Assembly: GCF_964204645.1 (NCBI RefSeq)
Contig: NC_134028.1
Span: 23,720,153-23,784,152 of the forward strand
DNA from: Tubulanus polymorphus
Taxonomy: Eukaryota > Nemertea > Palaeonemertea > Tubulaniformes > Tubulanidae
Direction: 5' to 3'
Length of the DNA: 64,000 bases
Shown one piece after another: positions 25,905-37,900 of this stretch (position 1 is the stretch's first letter; each line of letters starts with the position of its first letter). Made by a program: the position numbers and the translations under genes. The notes below the pieces were generated by a model. That model made no database searches. It saw only the letters and a list, made by a program, of their open reading frames with translations, and was not told the origin of the DNA.

Positions 25905-26231
25905 ATTATGCGGCGCTGGCCCCCTCAGTTCAGAGCGTCTGGTAGGCGTTTACAACTAGATAAAAATAAGTCATTTCTGAAGGGAAAGTAATTTAGCAAA
26001 ACATTATTTTGTAAGTGTGCGTAATTCGCCACATTACTTGTTTGCTATCTGAAAAATTGGTCGAATCGAGTATTTTCATCATCTATTACGAGAGAAATTA
26101 TATTGTTCAGAGCAAATGGTCATAATTATGAAATTACTGCATTGAGTGGGAGGTAATTTTGTCGTCTGTTGTTTTCGAGCGCATACTGTATTTTATCGTC
26201 TGCTGTCGAGGTGTGTGAAACAACTGTCTCA

Positions 26232-29061
26232 ATGGCGATGTTACGGGTGTTCATATTGTTTCTGTTGATCAGCTGTTTAGTCTTATCGGTTGAAGGTTAG
26301 TGACGACGTTGAAACTGATTGTCTTACAGTCGCGTATTTGGTCGACTCGATTACTGGGATGATGTATTTTGCAGGGCGGAAGAAGAAAAGACGATGCACG
26401 TTATCAACTACAGCCAGTCGAAAGAAATGCACGTCAGCCAGTGGGGTATATCAATTTTTGCAGTATGCATCAATACTCTAACTGCATAAGATGATTCTAT
26501 AGTAGCTTGTATAGTCTGAGACACCGAAAACTTCGGGACTTAAATTCCAAAATTAAACATACATAGATGATTTGTTTATGTCAGCCATTATGTTGATATT
26601 TGAATAGTAGACATGAAGTTTGGTCTTTACAATTGAATTTACGGTTATGTGTCTTACATTTCAGGATCCAGTTCCACAGTTCTGTGTTAAAAGGAGTTTA
26701 TTTTCAAAACTCTGGAGTCAAATCTGAACTAAATGGAACTGGATCTGCATTTTGAATGCATTTCTGTTCTATGAAGCAGTTGCTTTCGAATTAAGCTGCC
26801 ATTTTACATCGATAATACATGATCATAATGAAACAAAAAAGGCGATATATACATACATAAAACCAAACAGCAAATTGTAGTTAATTGAAGTTATATAGGT
26901 CGATTATGATTTTTATCAACAAACGTAAGACCTAAATGTTCTACAAATATGGCGACGATTTGCATAATGGAGTTATAATGATAGTGATGATGATGATGAT
27001 GATGATGATGATCATGATGATGATGATGACGATAATGTAAGCTTGCTAATTACAGAGACTGTGCAACGGCCAAGGCGGCTGTTTATGCGGGAAATGCAGA
27101 TGTAAGTGGGGGTATTCGGGACCAACATGTGAACTCTGCCCGGCAGCAAGACGTGATGTGAGTATAGCTATTTCTGGCGAAGGAGCGAATAAAATCGTAT
27201 CCACATATGACGTGACATATATACCGCAGCTGAAAGTCGTCGTCCGTAAACGACCGACCGTTTGAATGTTTTAGATTGAGCCATTCTTAGATATTACTCG
27301 TACAAACCACAGAAAAACAACCACACAAAAATTACTAATGAAAGTATAATTTATAAAAATGATCCCCTGATCTCACGTCCAGAATCAATCTTATGACCAG
27401 TTGAGTGCGACATTCGTCTAACGACAGTTTCGGTGTAATTTCAATATGTTTTACATTCGGCCTTCGTAAAACTTTCATTTGCAGTCGTGTCCTAGTACAT
27501 GTGATAACTTGAAAAGTTGTGTAGAATGTCGTGTTTGGCAGACTGGGCCTTACAACCGGCAGTCATGTCGTAGAGTGTGTTATCATCTGAGATTGAGTAT
27601 CGTTGACGAGTTACCAGGTGAGCGGCAATCAGTTCGTTACATTCTAATTATCTTTCGGTCATTTCAATATGTCTGAAATATGATTTATTTCCCTTGTTGT
27701 AAATCCACGTATATCCAATTTGAATTTCAGTTTACCACCATGCTGCATCAACGCATGTGTGTCAATTCAAAGATAAGCACAACTGCGCTTACTCGTTTGC
27801 GTATGAAGTGTACGCGTCGAAAAATGTGATCGTCAAACGTGTTACTGGTGAGTAAATGTCAAGAGGAGCTTCTTCGCTGGCATCTCTGAAAAACCTTATT
27901 TCTCAAAGATTACTATTAGTAAAACTTGGCTCGAAAAACATACATGATGTATTGATCGATTTGGCTAATATTGAGGTTAATGAACAACAAAGGCCCATAA
28001 GAATGACCAGAAATCACTGGAATCGACCGGATATGCTTTTTTCCAATATGGTCAATAACCATATTGGATGAAAACAATATCCGGTCCATTCCAGTGATTT
28101 CAGACTAGGAGGATTTGGAAATCAGCAATTCGCTTTACTCAATTGAATACGGGCAATAGCGCAGTTCCTATTGAACCATTGGCACGGCCCAGTCATTATG
28201 CCCGCCAGTAGAAATCCCACAGGGAAGATATCCCCTCGTGAAAATTCCTCCTTTTGATTCATCGATGCCAGGGTTTCGGTTAAAGATCATGCAATCAGTA
28301 AAGGAGATTTTCTTAAATCTTTAAATAGGGATTGACCCTGTTATTAAAATGGTTGGTAGATTTCGTTAGATTTTTTGACTCGGTCTCCCTTACAAACCCA
28401 CCACACCTACCGGGAGCGAAACAGGGGGTTTAGGAGATTTGTTGGTTGGTGAATTCGGTGCTACGAACAGTCTCAATAAATTTGTTTTCAATCTGCGCTG
28501 ATCCCATACGTAACGCACTGATATCGTTGATTTGGTTCGACGTGATCGGATGCCGTTATCGTTTGAGCTTTTTGAGAGAAATGGATGATGAATCATGGTC
28601 AGAAAGATATTGTAATCACCGAGAATGCGAATATATGTACATAAAGAAGTAAACACGAACTGCGCGCTTCGGCTACCGTTTCATGACTGCGGCATGCCTT
28701 TAACGCGTATTACTAATACACATTTCGGGTACGACGTAGTAATGCATTGACGTCATTGCTTTTTCACGATTTACCCCAGGAATTTAGAACAGAGACGATT
28801 TCCTTTCATTAAGACCCTCGGGCGCTGTTTCTATTTTCTATCCAAAGCATAGTATTTGTACACTTTCGGTAGACGCTTTACCGAAAATGTTCGAATTTAG
28901 TATTTGTGTTTTGTCGCTTATTCTTAATGAATAGACACTTTGAAGTATATATATATCACGTGCGGGAATTTCCAGGGATTGGTTTGGGAGGAGTCCACCT
29001 TGTCTTTCTTTTATTTTTCAGTGAATGAATTTGTAAATTTTTTTCAGAATGTCCGAACTAA
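26232..29061 (+). CDS. secreted integrin-beta-like mini-protein (I-EGF plus beta-tail domain)
   Basis: Six exons: 26232-26295, 26375-26445, 27056-27157, 27485-27617, 27731-27847 and 29048-29061. All phases agree and give 166 residues. Exon 1 is a signal peptide. Exon 2 is a basic linker with two Cys. Exon 3 is an integrin-type I-EGF module (CNGQGGCLCGKCRC, GPTCELCP). Exons 4-5 match the integrin beta-tail domain (CVECRVWQTGP, then CQFKDKHNCAYSF). Exon 6 adds only ECPN and the stop, so the chain ends where integrin beta chains normally enter the membrane. There is no beta-I domain, PSI, transmembrane segment or cytoplasmic tail. It cannot be a normal adhesion receptor; a soluble modulator is possible. 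AATAAA signals at 29128 and 29137 support the 3' end. An alternative acceptor near 28976 would instead give a short hydrophobic tail. Confidence 0.8.
26982..27035. repeat. (GAT)n microsatellite
   Basis: Imperfect GAT/ATG trinucleotide array about 20 bp upstream of the I-EGF exon acceptor. Confidence 0.85.
28011..28100. repeat. palindromic hairpin element (MITE-like)
   Basis: Arms of about 41 bp (AAATCACTGGAATCGACCGG... and its near-exact complement ending CCAGTGATTT) around a TCAATA loop, in intron 5 of the integrin-like gene. Confidence 0.75.
28389..28437 (+). repeat. dispersed repeat, copy 1
   Basis: A core of about 48 bp (CTTACAAACCC...GGGAGC...AGGGGGTTT) recurs inverted at 34868-34917. 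Element class unknown. Confidence 0.5.
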
Positions 29062-29127
29062 TATGCATGAAAATAGCAGTCACGTCGAATATTCGAAATG
29101 CGGATTGGCGTATTATACGTGATGAAT

Positions 29128-29142
29128 AATAAAGGAAATAAA
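29128..29142 (+). terminator. double poly(A) signal of the integrin-like gene
   Basis: AATAAA at 29128-29133 and again at 29137-29142, 67 and 76 bp after the stop codon. Confidence 0.6.
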
Positions 29143-29760
29143 AAGTGAAAAGCATATTGAATTACTGAAGTATGACTTAATTTTGTGTGTTCGAATTCAT
29201 GAATTGTCTAATATCTAATAAACATATTTTACTCATGGTCTCTTTCTGTCCAAATAAAGAAAGTATTTCCTTGCACACCGGCATTCTCACTGTGAGTTTT
29301 CTTTTCAAATCGTTCTAAATTCGTTCCAGCGGTATCAAGTTTCAATTCTTATTCATCTGACGCGTAAAGAACGAATAGAATCCTTTCCTCTGATTTCGAT
29401 ATTTCTAAATCAGAAATTACTAGAAAGCTGATTCTTAAGTAGAAAAAATACTCTTTTTATTTTATATTTCAGTGTACATTGTAAATATTGAAACGTTTTT
29501 TTTTCAAATAGTTCATGTAAAAAACTATTTTTGACTATTTTGACAAAAACATTGTATGAGTAAAAATAAATTCTGTGTAAAAATAAATAATCACAATTAA
29601 TACAGTTTTATGGCAGTCGTTTAAGTTTCTAAATGTAAACAATATATTATATACGCATATATGGAACTAACTTTTAACTTACTTTGCTTAATCCTACTTC
29701 TCATAATAAGTGACCTTAAATGCCCTAAAATTCTTTATGAGTTACATTTGATTGGAAAAA

Positions 29761-30228
29761 TTATTTTGAGTATCTAGGATGTGCCGGTATACATCCTACA
29801 GTAGCGAATTTAGTTTCCATTTTGTAGACGATTACATTCTTATCAGCGATGTGTGATATCTTATTCCATACAGGAATCGGGAAGCGAACCTCCTCGCAAT
29901 TACAACCCAAACCGCCACATCTTTCGGAGCAGTCCTTACAGCGTTGTTCCACTATTTTAGCCGGGTATCGCGAGCTGTTGTAACGAGTGCGTAACGGATA
30001 CGATTCGCAAAACGATTTCCAGCCCGGATTGAAGGAACACATCGGATCTGATCGGCTACGTGTTTGGTATAGGCGAGCTCTGTGTGACCGATGATGTGCC
30101 GAGTGTCTCGGCGCCAGTCCGTAGAAAAATGGCGATGTTGCCGTCGTCGGGACACTTTCAATCGGTCCCTTGCATCCATCCTGAAGCGCCACCGAGCACA
30201 GAACAGTCGTGAAGAAATTTGCGAAGTT
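29761..30228 (-). CDS. IL-17 family cytokine, main coding exon
   Basis: Minus-strand exon from an acceptor (CTTTTAG, read on the minus strand) at 30229-30230 to the stop at 29761-29763, encoding 155 residues. It shows the IL-17 cystine-knot pattern: a Cys before PGW, RYPAKIVEQRCKDC, GLGCNCEEV, and a C-terminal VGCIP in place of the common VGCTC. IL-17s are secreted cytokines of epithelial immunity, greatly expanded in molluscs. The exon begins with a hydrophobic stretch (FFTTVLCSVA) that could complete a signal peptide. The start lies in an upstream exon. One candidate is 31274-31309 (minus), 12 codons from ATG with a GTAGAG donor in phase 0, but it is weak. Cys spacing is slightly unusual, so a divergent member. 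Confidence 0.75.
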   Translation of the reverse strand, partial: NFANFFTTVLCSVALQDGCKGPIESVPTTATSPFFYGLAPRHSAHHRSHRARLYQTRSRSDPMCSFNPGWKSFCESYPLRTRYNSSRYPAKIVEQRCKDCSERCGGLGCNCEEVRFPIPVWNKISHIADKNVIVYKMETKFATVGCIPAHPRYSK

Positions 30229-30260
30229 CTAAAAGGAATCGTAGAACAATATTTAAAGGA

Positions 30261-30480
30261 ATGAGGAGAGAATCCCACAATGATAATAAAAAGTCCGAAA
30301 ATGAAACTTCGAGATAGTAGTTTATTCAACGTTTCGACTATATCCTAATAGTCATCTTCAGGAATAATGAGATACTACAGAAATTATGAGATATATATAC
30401 AATCCAGTACTGTACAATACTGGATTGTATATATCTCTCCTCATCGCGTCAACACGGATATTGTGTTCTACCTATCGTGA
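30261..30480. repeat. Penelope-like repeat end with embedded hairpin
   Basis: Contains the block GATGAGGAGAG...TTCATTTTC...GTTTCGACTAT...CTTCAGG shared with the palindrome at 46190-46406, followed by a hairpin (about 30388-30437, arms ATATACAATCCAGTA) and a tail (CGTCAACACGGATATTGTG) also found beside the 46-kb copy. On the minus strand it carries CTGAAGA-stem-GAAAC, a decayed hammerhead-ribozyme-like core, a feature known from Penelope-like retroelements. It lies in the upstream flank or intron of the IL-17 gene. Confidence 0.6.
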
Positions 30481-31985
30481 TTTAAAGGAATCATAGGACA
30501 CAATATTCTATAGAATCATAGAACACAAATTGTTAGGTTATATTAGATACTAAAGGTAATGGCAGGTTAGAATAAATGAATTGTTATGAGACCCGAACCA
30601 GTTCCGCAATTTTTGTTTTCATTCACTCTACAGTTGAAATATTACCTCAAATTCACCGATTACTGTTGGAACTGATTCGTGTTCGACGCAGAACAAAATT
30701 TAAACATTATCATTATATATCATTAGTATTTACCATTTCCTATGGTCGTCTATTAAAAGTCGTCTGATGAAAATTACAGAAAGTGTGATTATAGTCTGCA
30801 GTGTTCTGAAGCCAATTATTACTAAGTTAAAATTCTCGGGTGTTTTTATACGCTACGAGGCTTCATTGATAGCAATTATGTGTTAAAAATAGACATTAAC
30901 AAATATAGATATTTGACTCACAGACCCCTACAGTATATAATATACCTACATGACGCGTGGTCACCTAAAAAACCCCAACCTGAAAACTGTAAACATTAAA
31001 ATCCTTCAGTTGTTAAGACCTTTAGTTAAGAAATACGTACTCCTCTGATGTTCTGTGTGACGTCATCATCATAGATGACGTCATGAAATTTCATGGTCCG
31101 ATCCAAACGGACTGATTTAACACTGTAAAAAAACCCGCGGACATGATCACAACTCGAAACCCACTCTTCCACTCCCGTCTGATGTCACCAAGAACTCGTA
31201 TAAATCAGCGCGGGGACATTCCTCGCATTGTGGAGTAATAACAACCGGTTTTTTTCTGTCATTTCATCTCTACATTCCAAAAACAAGTCATGATCCGTAT
31301 TATAATCATGGCCGCTACCGTCAACACTTTCGAATTGTTTATTGACTATTGTAAATCTTTAACGTTATATTTCCACCAGACGCGTGCGCGTCGAAATAGC
31401 CAATCTCAGGATGTCTAGGTTGCGTTTTCAAAGACGGGAATAAAATTGAAGAAATAGTCCAAATTATTCCATTTCGTTTAAGACGACTGTGATTGAGTTA
31501 TCGACCCAGCATAACGTAGGGGGGGGGGGAATAAAAATGTCTACCGTGTGGAAAATCTGGTCTGACATAAAAAGTATGCTGTAAGCAAATACCGGTAGAT
31601 TTCGTGTTAAGCTCGGCCCGTATAAGATTCTTCGATGTAATATGTTGATTAGAGCGTCTCTTCATCAATCATTGTTTCACGGATAGGACACGAGAATGAA
31701 AGCTAATAGCATTCAGGGACGTCTGACCACGCGTCCGTGTTAGTTCGCTGCTTCTATCGGAATATGTAACAGCCGTCTCCATGTGTCAATAATATTGTTT
31801 CTATAGAAATCCATTTTAACTACATTACAGTCGATATGATAATTAAAACTTGACAATCAATTATAAATAAATGTTATATAAAATGAAGGTGTCAGGACCA
31901 TCCATACTCTGATGACGCACCGGTCCGGCAAACTTCGGGTTTCGTCGTTAATTGACTAGCAGTCCTAAAGTGTGATTTAGAGGCA

Positions 31986-32275
31986 GTGGGGGATGAATAT
32001 CACTTTTTATTCGTCTGCCCGTACTTTCAGGAATCCAGAGCTAGATACATCCCGGAGCGTTATTGGAGATTCCCCAATAACGTAAAGTTGTATGATTTGT
32101 TCAACTCAAATTGCCAAACCCTTAAAAAACTGGCGTTGTATATACGCAAATGTTTAATACATTTCTAATGTTATATGTTGCTATGTATATTGAAAAATGA
32201 TTTTGTTCTCTGTGCAATTGTATAATTGTGGAGTAGATAAACTAATTGTAATTGTAATCCTAGAGGGTCAGTGGT
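31986..32275 (+). pseudogene. 5'-truncated LINE remnant (C-terminal end of reverse-transcriptase ORF)
   Basis: A 60-residue frame (GDEYHFLFVCPYF..., YIPERYW) matches the C-terminal end of the LINE at 53.9-55.8 kb (GDEYHFILKCEFF, YIPNRY). It is followed by an A/T-rich tail with repeated TAATTGTAAT. No upstream reverse transcriptase remains. Non-functional. Confidence 0.7.
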
Positions 32276-32379
32276 CAGTTAGAAAACGCACTCCTCATGT
32301 GCGCTGAAGCGTATACATTTATAGGTGACCCAATATTGTTTCTTATTCGAAACAAACACGCTATTATAACCACGCGACT

Positions 32380-32440
32380 TCGACTTATTCGCCTGATGAA
32401 GCTACGCTAAAAGTAGCGAAACCCGTGCATCAAATAAACT
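32380..32440 (+). ncRNA. hammerhead-ribozyme-like motif in a retroelement fragment
   Basis: CTGATGA (32393-32399), a five-base-pair helix GCTAC/GTAGC (32401-32405 with 32413-32417) and GAAAC (32418-32422) reproduce the hammerhead catalytic core order. The putative cleavage triplet and stem I pairing are poor, so it is probably a relic. A related minus-strand copy lies at 34161-34193. Confidence 0.4.
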
Positions 32441-32749
32441 AGTTAACCTATAAAGTGCTATTAATCTCGTTGAATATTGTTACCCTAACAGAATTTCAAT
32501 TCAAATTACAATAAAGCCGTAATTAGTTGATTTTTTTCAGAGGTTGCGCACTTTTTGAAACATACATTATATTTCCGCGAACTGACATTCGGTTTCACTT
32601 ATTAGAACAAATACTTCTTACTTCACGTATGAATTACAACAAATAGTCGATATTCGTAATTTATTATGTCAATCAGTGTATGTATGTCATTGTCAGTCAG
32701 TATATGTATATGTATGTCAATACGTTGTATTATGATCGGTATTATGTAC

Positions 32750-32936
32750 TCGTTTTTCTACTTTATTTCATTTCATTTTATATATTTTCTTTTCTAGGGC
32801 TGCTTTCTTGTATAAGCTAACCGTTGCTTCAAAGCAGTCCCTCATCTAATATCATTACAATTTTAATGTATTTGTTTATCCATTAATTCTGTAAAAATTT
32901 TACATGAAAATAAAATCATATCATATCATATCATAA
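32750..32936 (+). mobile_element. LINE 3'-end fragment with (CATAT)n tail
   Basis: A conserved-looking 3' region ending AATAAAATCATATCATATCATATCAT, typical of non-LTR element 3' tails. No coding part is left. Confidence 0.45.
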
Positions 32937-33141
32937 CTCCGATTACCGAAGTTAACCTAATGTGGATGTCTGCTGCCAGTTTCCATCGACTAGAATATTT
33001 CTCAAAAGCGCTCCATTGTGTAGTAAATAGATATCATAGATACAGCGCACGGTTTAATCCATATAGCTTAATGCGGTTTTATTCCTCTGCGAGGAAGCAT
33101 ATATTCGGTTTCGGCAGTTCTTATTACCCGCGAGCGCTTGA

Positions 33142-33363
33142 ACGGTTCAGACTTGGCTTCATCATCGATTTCACGGGTATTCGTTCGATCATCTCATTGC
33201 CGTCGAAGAAAAGGATACCCTAAAGCGATTCTGCAGATTGGCACATGATTGGATCGACGGTTTTTTTTCGCGAATATCCCCGGCGCAATTGAGAGAGCGC
33301 AGACGCATTCAACTCGATCGCGCTGAACTACGCGTGAAGAAGAGTGGAATCTACGTGAAATAG
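33142..33363 (+). pseudogene. orphan coding-like segment, unrecognised
   Basis: Open from just after a TGA at 33139 to TAG at 33361-33363, with an acceptor-like TTCAG at 33146-33150. The translation (for example RISPAQLRERRRIQLDRAEL, ending KKSGIYVK) has protein-like composition and a charged helical C-terminus. No ATG and no partner exon were found, so it may be a terminal exon of an unseen gene or a gene fragment. No function assigned. Confidence 0.3.
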
Positions 33364-34867
33364 ATATTGAAAAAACACAATAATTTACTTTTGATCTTAG
33401 TTGAATTACGGCATAACGTTGTTCACGTGAAAATACCTCCTCATCAGGCCAGCTTATACCCGGGTTCTTAGCTTCTTTAGTGAGATGTTATGGGACACGC
33501 TCGTTCTCAGATTCACGAAAAACTTTATCTAAGACATGATGTTTTTCGTATGAAAAATCTTCGCTCATCACGGTCGGCATCCATAAATTCTGGTGGATTC
33601 ATTTCGATTAAAACGCTTACAAACACGTACGTATCTCGGATACATTACAGTTAAGTTGGCATTCCGTATACACCTTACGAAATACAGAGAAGCGAAAATC
33701 CTCCCTCATCAATTTCGGTATCTTAAAATTCTGATGACATCTTATAAAGATGCGGCATTGTTCGGCTGCTCCGAGTATCTCTATCAGTGTTGTCAAGGAA
33801 ACAACTAAAAGACAATTCGGTAGTGTAATATGAGTCAAGGGTTCATCAGTGAGTTGCATATTAAATTAGCGTGCGTTTACCTTTTTTTCATCGATAAAGC
33901 AATTGCACAAGTGTCATTGTGATGTTGTGAATACATCGACTCGAGAGACTAGCAGACGGTTGTCAGTTTGACAGTTCGACAATCTCATAAAGTTTGATAT
34001 CGGCGTCCGTTTTGGAAATGAACTTATTGTATAATTGTATCATCAAATTCAAACATCAAGTAGAAATCGGACCTGACGTACAATTACATGCGCGCATAGC
34101 GGCCATTTTTAAATCCACCGGATACTTCGTTGGTTGTCGTTTTTATCAACGGTATACAAGTCTTCGCTACTAGCGCATAGAGCTTCATCAGGCAAATGAT
34201 CCAATCAACATAGTTTATGAGAAATATTCTAATCCTTTACCGTAAATGAGAAAAATTGAAGATAAGCTTCAGCATTTGTCGGTGCTCTGTTAACAGAGAA
34301 TTTCAAATTGGTTTAAAAATTGCGAATGAGTAACCGAGAAACTGGATACAGTTATTTCTTTTACCTTATTTCTGTTATCTTTTGTCGGAATAATAAGTGA
34401 CGATACAAATGCTTTGAAACTGCTGATGATTTTTTTTTATTCTGAAGCGAGCGACGACGAGTGGGTCTGGTGATTTATTTGACGGCTGCACAAGCGCTTA
34501 CCCCGGGAGGAAGTCAGGAAACTGCCTCAGCTTCATTAAAAGTAGTCGTGGCTCATTAACTACAGTGAACGGCAGAAAACGGTAAAGGTTTTACCTGGTC
34601 TAGTTACTTCCTGCTCTTTCACTCTCTTCGTAATTGGACTCAGACTGCATCATCGCCCGCGAGAGGAGCACATTACACATCTATACAACGCGGGTTCTTC
34701 AGCCTTCGCTAATATTGAAGTCCCCAATCACTCGCTTGCCGGTTCAGGCTGGTTGGAAGATTATTTACATGAACCGGAACCGAAATTTCTGATTATGTGC
34801 TTCGATTTAAACAAAACCTTCTGCCGCCGATCGCACAACTATATATATATACTTCGATTTCCGATTT

Positions 34868-34960
34868 CAAAATCAAACCCCCTTTTTGCTCCCGGCAGGT
34901 GCAGCGGGTTTGTAAGGGGCATTAAATAATAGAAAAATTCAAACCAAACCAACCAATCGA
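34868..34960 (-). repeat. dispersed repeat, copy 2 (inverted)
   Basis: Reverse-complement match to 28389-28437, sharing CTTACAAACCC, GGGAGC and GGGGGTTT in order. Confidence 0.5.
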
Positions 34961-37900
34961 ATAGATAACATTGACAATTGGCGAGCTCTTTTTAAAGATA
35001 CTAACCCAAAACTGTAGAACCATAGATCCACGGAGCCAACTCGGAATGGGAAATATTGAAAAAAGATCGTGAAAACTGGCGTTGCCTAGTGCCTGGTTCC
35101 ATACACCGGCAACATTTTGTCTCTGGAAACTGGCGATATTGGTAATAGTTATACATCATTGGTACTGATAGCGTACTTGTACACATTTGCCGTGGTATTG
35201 ATCACGAAGTGCGTAGCGTTCATTCTTAGCGCGAAACCTGATGGTTAATTGCTCTGAGCCTTATTGGAAAGCGGCTCTCGGGCGGCGGCGTCATCCGACG
35301 TGGTGTTTGTAACGATCGAGTCATTCGCATTGTCGCGTTGTGCGTGGCGGTGCGTTGTGCGTGGCGGTGCGAGTGGAAGAAACGAAAACACAACTGAAAA
35401 CACTGATTTTTACTCTATGTAGCGTGTGTACATTCGGATTGTTTCTATGGACACAGTACGACTGGTATAGTTCACAGGTAACGCGTTTAAAAAGATTTGA
35501 ATGTTTTGTTTAATGCGTGCTCGCTACCAGGTTTAATACATTGTATCAGCATCTAATTGTCTCAATTTTGATTAACATCCTACTTAACCAAATTCTAAAT
35601 TTCTCGTGTTTATCGTGACAGTTAGTGTGATAGCACGGGTGAAAGCACCTTCAATTTTATCTAGATGTGCAGAGTTTCTGGTGAAATTTCCATCAAGCAG
35701 CGACTTTCGACACATCGATAGCTTTTAACGAGGTGTCTCAAAAATCAATTTAGAGATCTATACGAAATCACTAACGCGGCTTACTTATCAATGCACTTTA
35801 AGATGCGATGATGGTTACACCGAAGAAGCCGTGTTTTAAGCTTTACTGTGAAATGAGTAGATTTCGAAAAATTTCTGTCGTTTTTTTATATTCGGTTGGA
35901 TGTCTTGTAATTAGTTCTCGTCAATCTCGTACGTGTGTGTACACACAGTCGTGTTCTCATCTCATTTCAGCAAGCTCTGAGTTGCCATTTTCATCATGTT
36001 CATTTTCTTCCAAGAAAATCTAATATCGCAAAGTGCCGGTCTTTTTCGTTCGTTTACGATTAAGTCATTACTTTAATTCCCCATCTGAGCTGATTGGTCG
36101 GCGTTGCAAGTCCGGATCTTTCATCGAACGAGGCTAAATTAATCCTTCGCCTATAATGCAAGCGCGCGCGTGTATGCCTCCAGATCTCGTCCGGGCAGAG
36201 AGGCGTGTCTCTACAGGGAGCACCGATGAAATTCGCTTCGCCGCAAAGCAAAAATAATCGATCACCTGCAAATGAAATGAATTCGATCGAGAAAGAGAGA
36301 AATGTTTCATAGCATCGGTTCATTCCCGATACACACGTTGATATGAAGTTTGATTATCTAGTCGCACGTTGCACAACAGGAAATAACCGACAGCTTCCCG
36401 CGGCAACTTAGCAATATAGTTTCACGTTTCGGTTATCGGGGTTTGACGAGACTATATTAGATTCCGATAGAACATCTATACGAACCTTTCAAAAGCCCCA
36501 AGTGCTAATGCACATATGCTATAAACAGATTATATAATACAGCAAAATAATGAATCCATATGTATACAGTAAACCTCGAAAAATTCAGACAAACTTGGAC
36601 GGGTCAAATGGGTTCGCGAAGGTTAACAACAACGAAAAGTAAAGACAAAAAATACGCTAAGAAGTTAGAAAATGATTTCGTTGTCATTAGAGGCCGAGTT
36701 GACCATGTGCGGGTAAGGCGAGGTTGACCGAGCTTTTAGGAATGATCACATGGATATATAGGTATGTATATGTTGCTCTTGCTCGTCGACGCCGTTAGGC
36801 CGCTCTACTATACCAACTGCAATTAGTACCCAGCGTTACGAGAGACGAGGGAGAGATATCAGAAAATGTCAAGATCATCTATAATCATTAGACCGCCGCC
36901 GCTGCTGCCGCTACGATGTGCGCGATCTGGGTTCGTAACTATATATATGTACCTTGATACCAGCTCCGTCTCTTCGGAGAAGGGGAAGAAATTGCGTAGG
37001 CGCGAATCACAGAAAATAAGCGTCTATATCAGATGAAATAATCGTATCAAGACGTCTAGGCTAGGGTAGTTTAACTGCTTATAATCTATACCATCAACTG
37101 TTACTGAATAATGAGGGAAAATTGCGCTGTCTTTCAAAGTCATGGAATAATCCCGTGAAAACATGATTTATATTTCAATAATTTCTAAAACGAGCGCAAT
37201 CTAATAATACACGGATATCTTGATATCGTTTGCCAGCCTCTTGTGGTTATCTTTTTTTCGTCATATTTCGTTGGCTTGACGGAAAAATTAATTAATTTAG
37301 AAGATTTAAGCATTCCGAGATAAACCCGGTGCCAAGTTTTGTATTTCAAGGATTAAACTTTTTAAAATGATCGTACTGCATCGGATGTTGCTGTAACTTG
37401 TTGACAAGTTACTCTCGAGGGATGTGAGTTACGAAAAAATAGCGCCAGGACTACTGATCGCTGACAACTTGTTGAAAAGATAAAGCTCAAGTTTTGTTTC
37501 GTAACATTTATTTTTGTCGCAAAATGACATTGAAATAAGGTTTTACGAAAAAAAAAATAAATGAGCAGTTTCTGAGAAGTTGCTCAAGACATGAATAATA
37601 ATGGTAGTCTATCGATCCTAACATCGTGTAAACAGATAGCGTTAATGAGCATGAACCACGTTAGCGGCAACTGACACAAAGACAGCTTTGTCTCCGGTGA
37701 AGATCGCTGTAATCATTGCATCGAACGCGAGTCATCAGCCATTTCGTAGATAACGCGGAGCTTCGGTTCTCTTGCAATGTCGGCGGCGCACAAGAGGCAT
37801 CGGCTAATACTGTCAACCTTCTGTGTCTCGCTAATACGAAGACTGATCAAAACGCACTTAATTCTCATGATCAATAACGACACGCACGTCTCGGCTCTCG

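Noticed and set aside
29952-30329. Longer minus-strand frame overlapping the IL-17 exon
   Set aside because: It runs through the Penelope-like repeat in a different frame from the IL-17 cysteine pattern.
35313-35477. Open stretch with a hydrophobic segment and a good splice donor
   Set aside because: No ATG in frame, and joining it in phase to the GT31 exon gives an immediate stop. Kept only as a note.
36060-36265. Minus-strand frame after a TTTGCAG acceptor, about 68 codons with several Cys
   Set aside because: No partner exon, start or family match was found; probably chance in a GC-richer patch.
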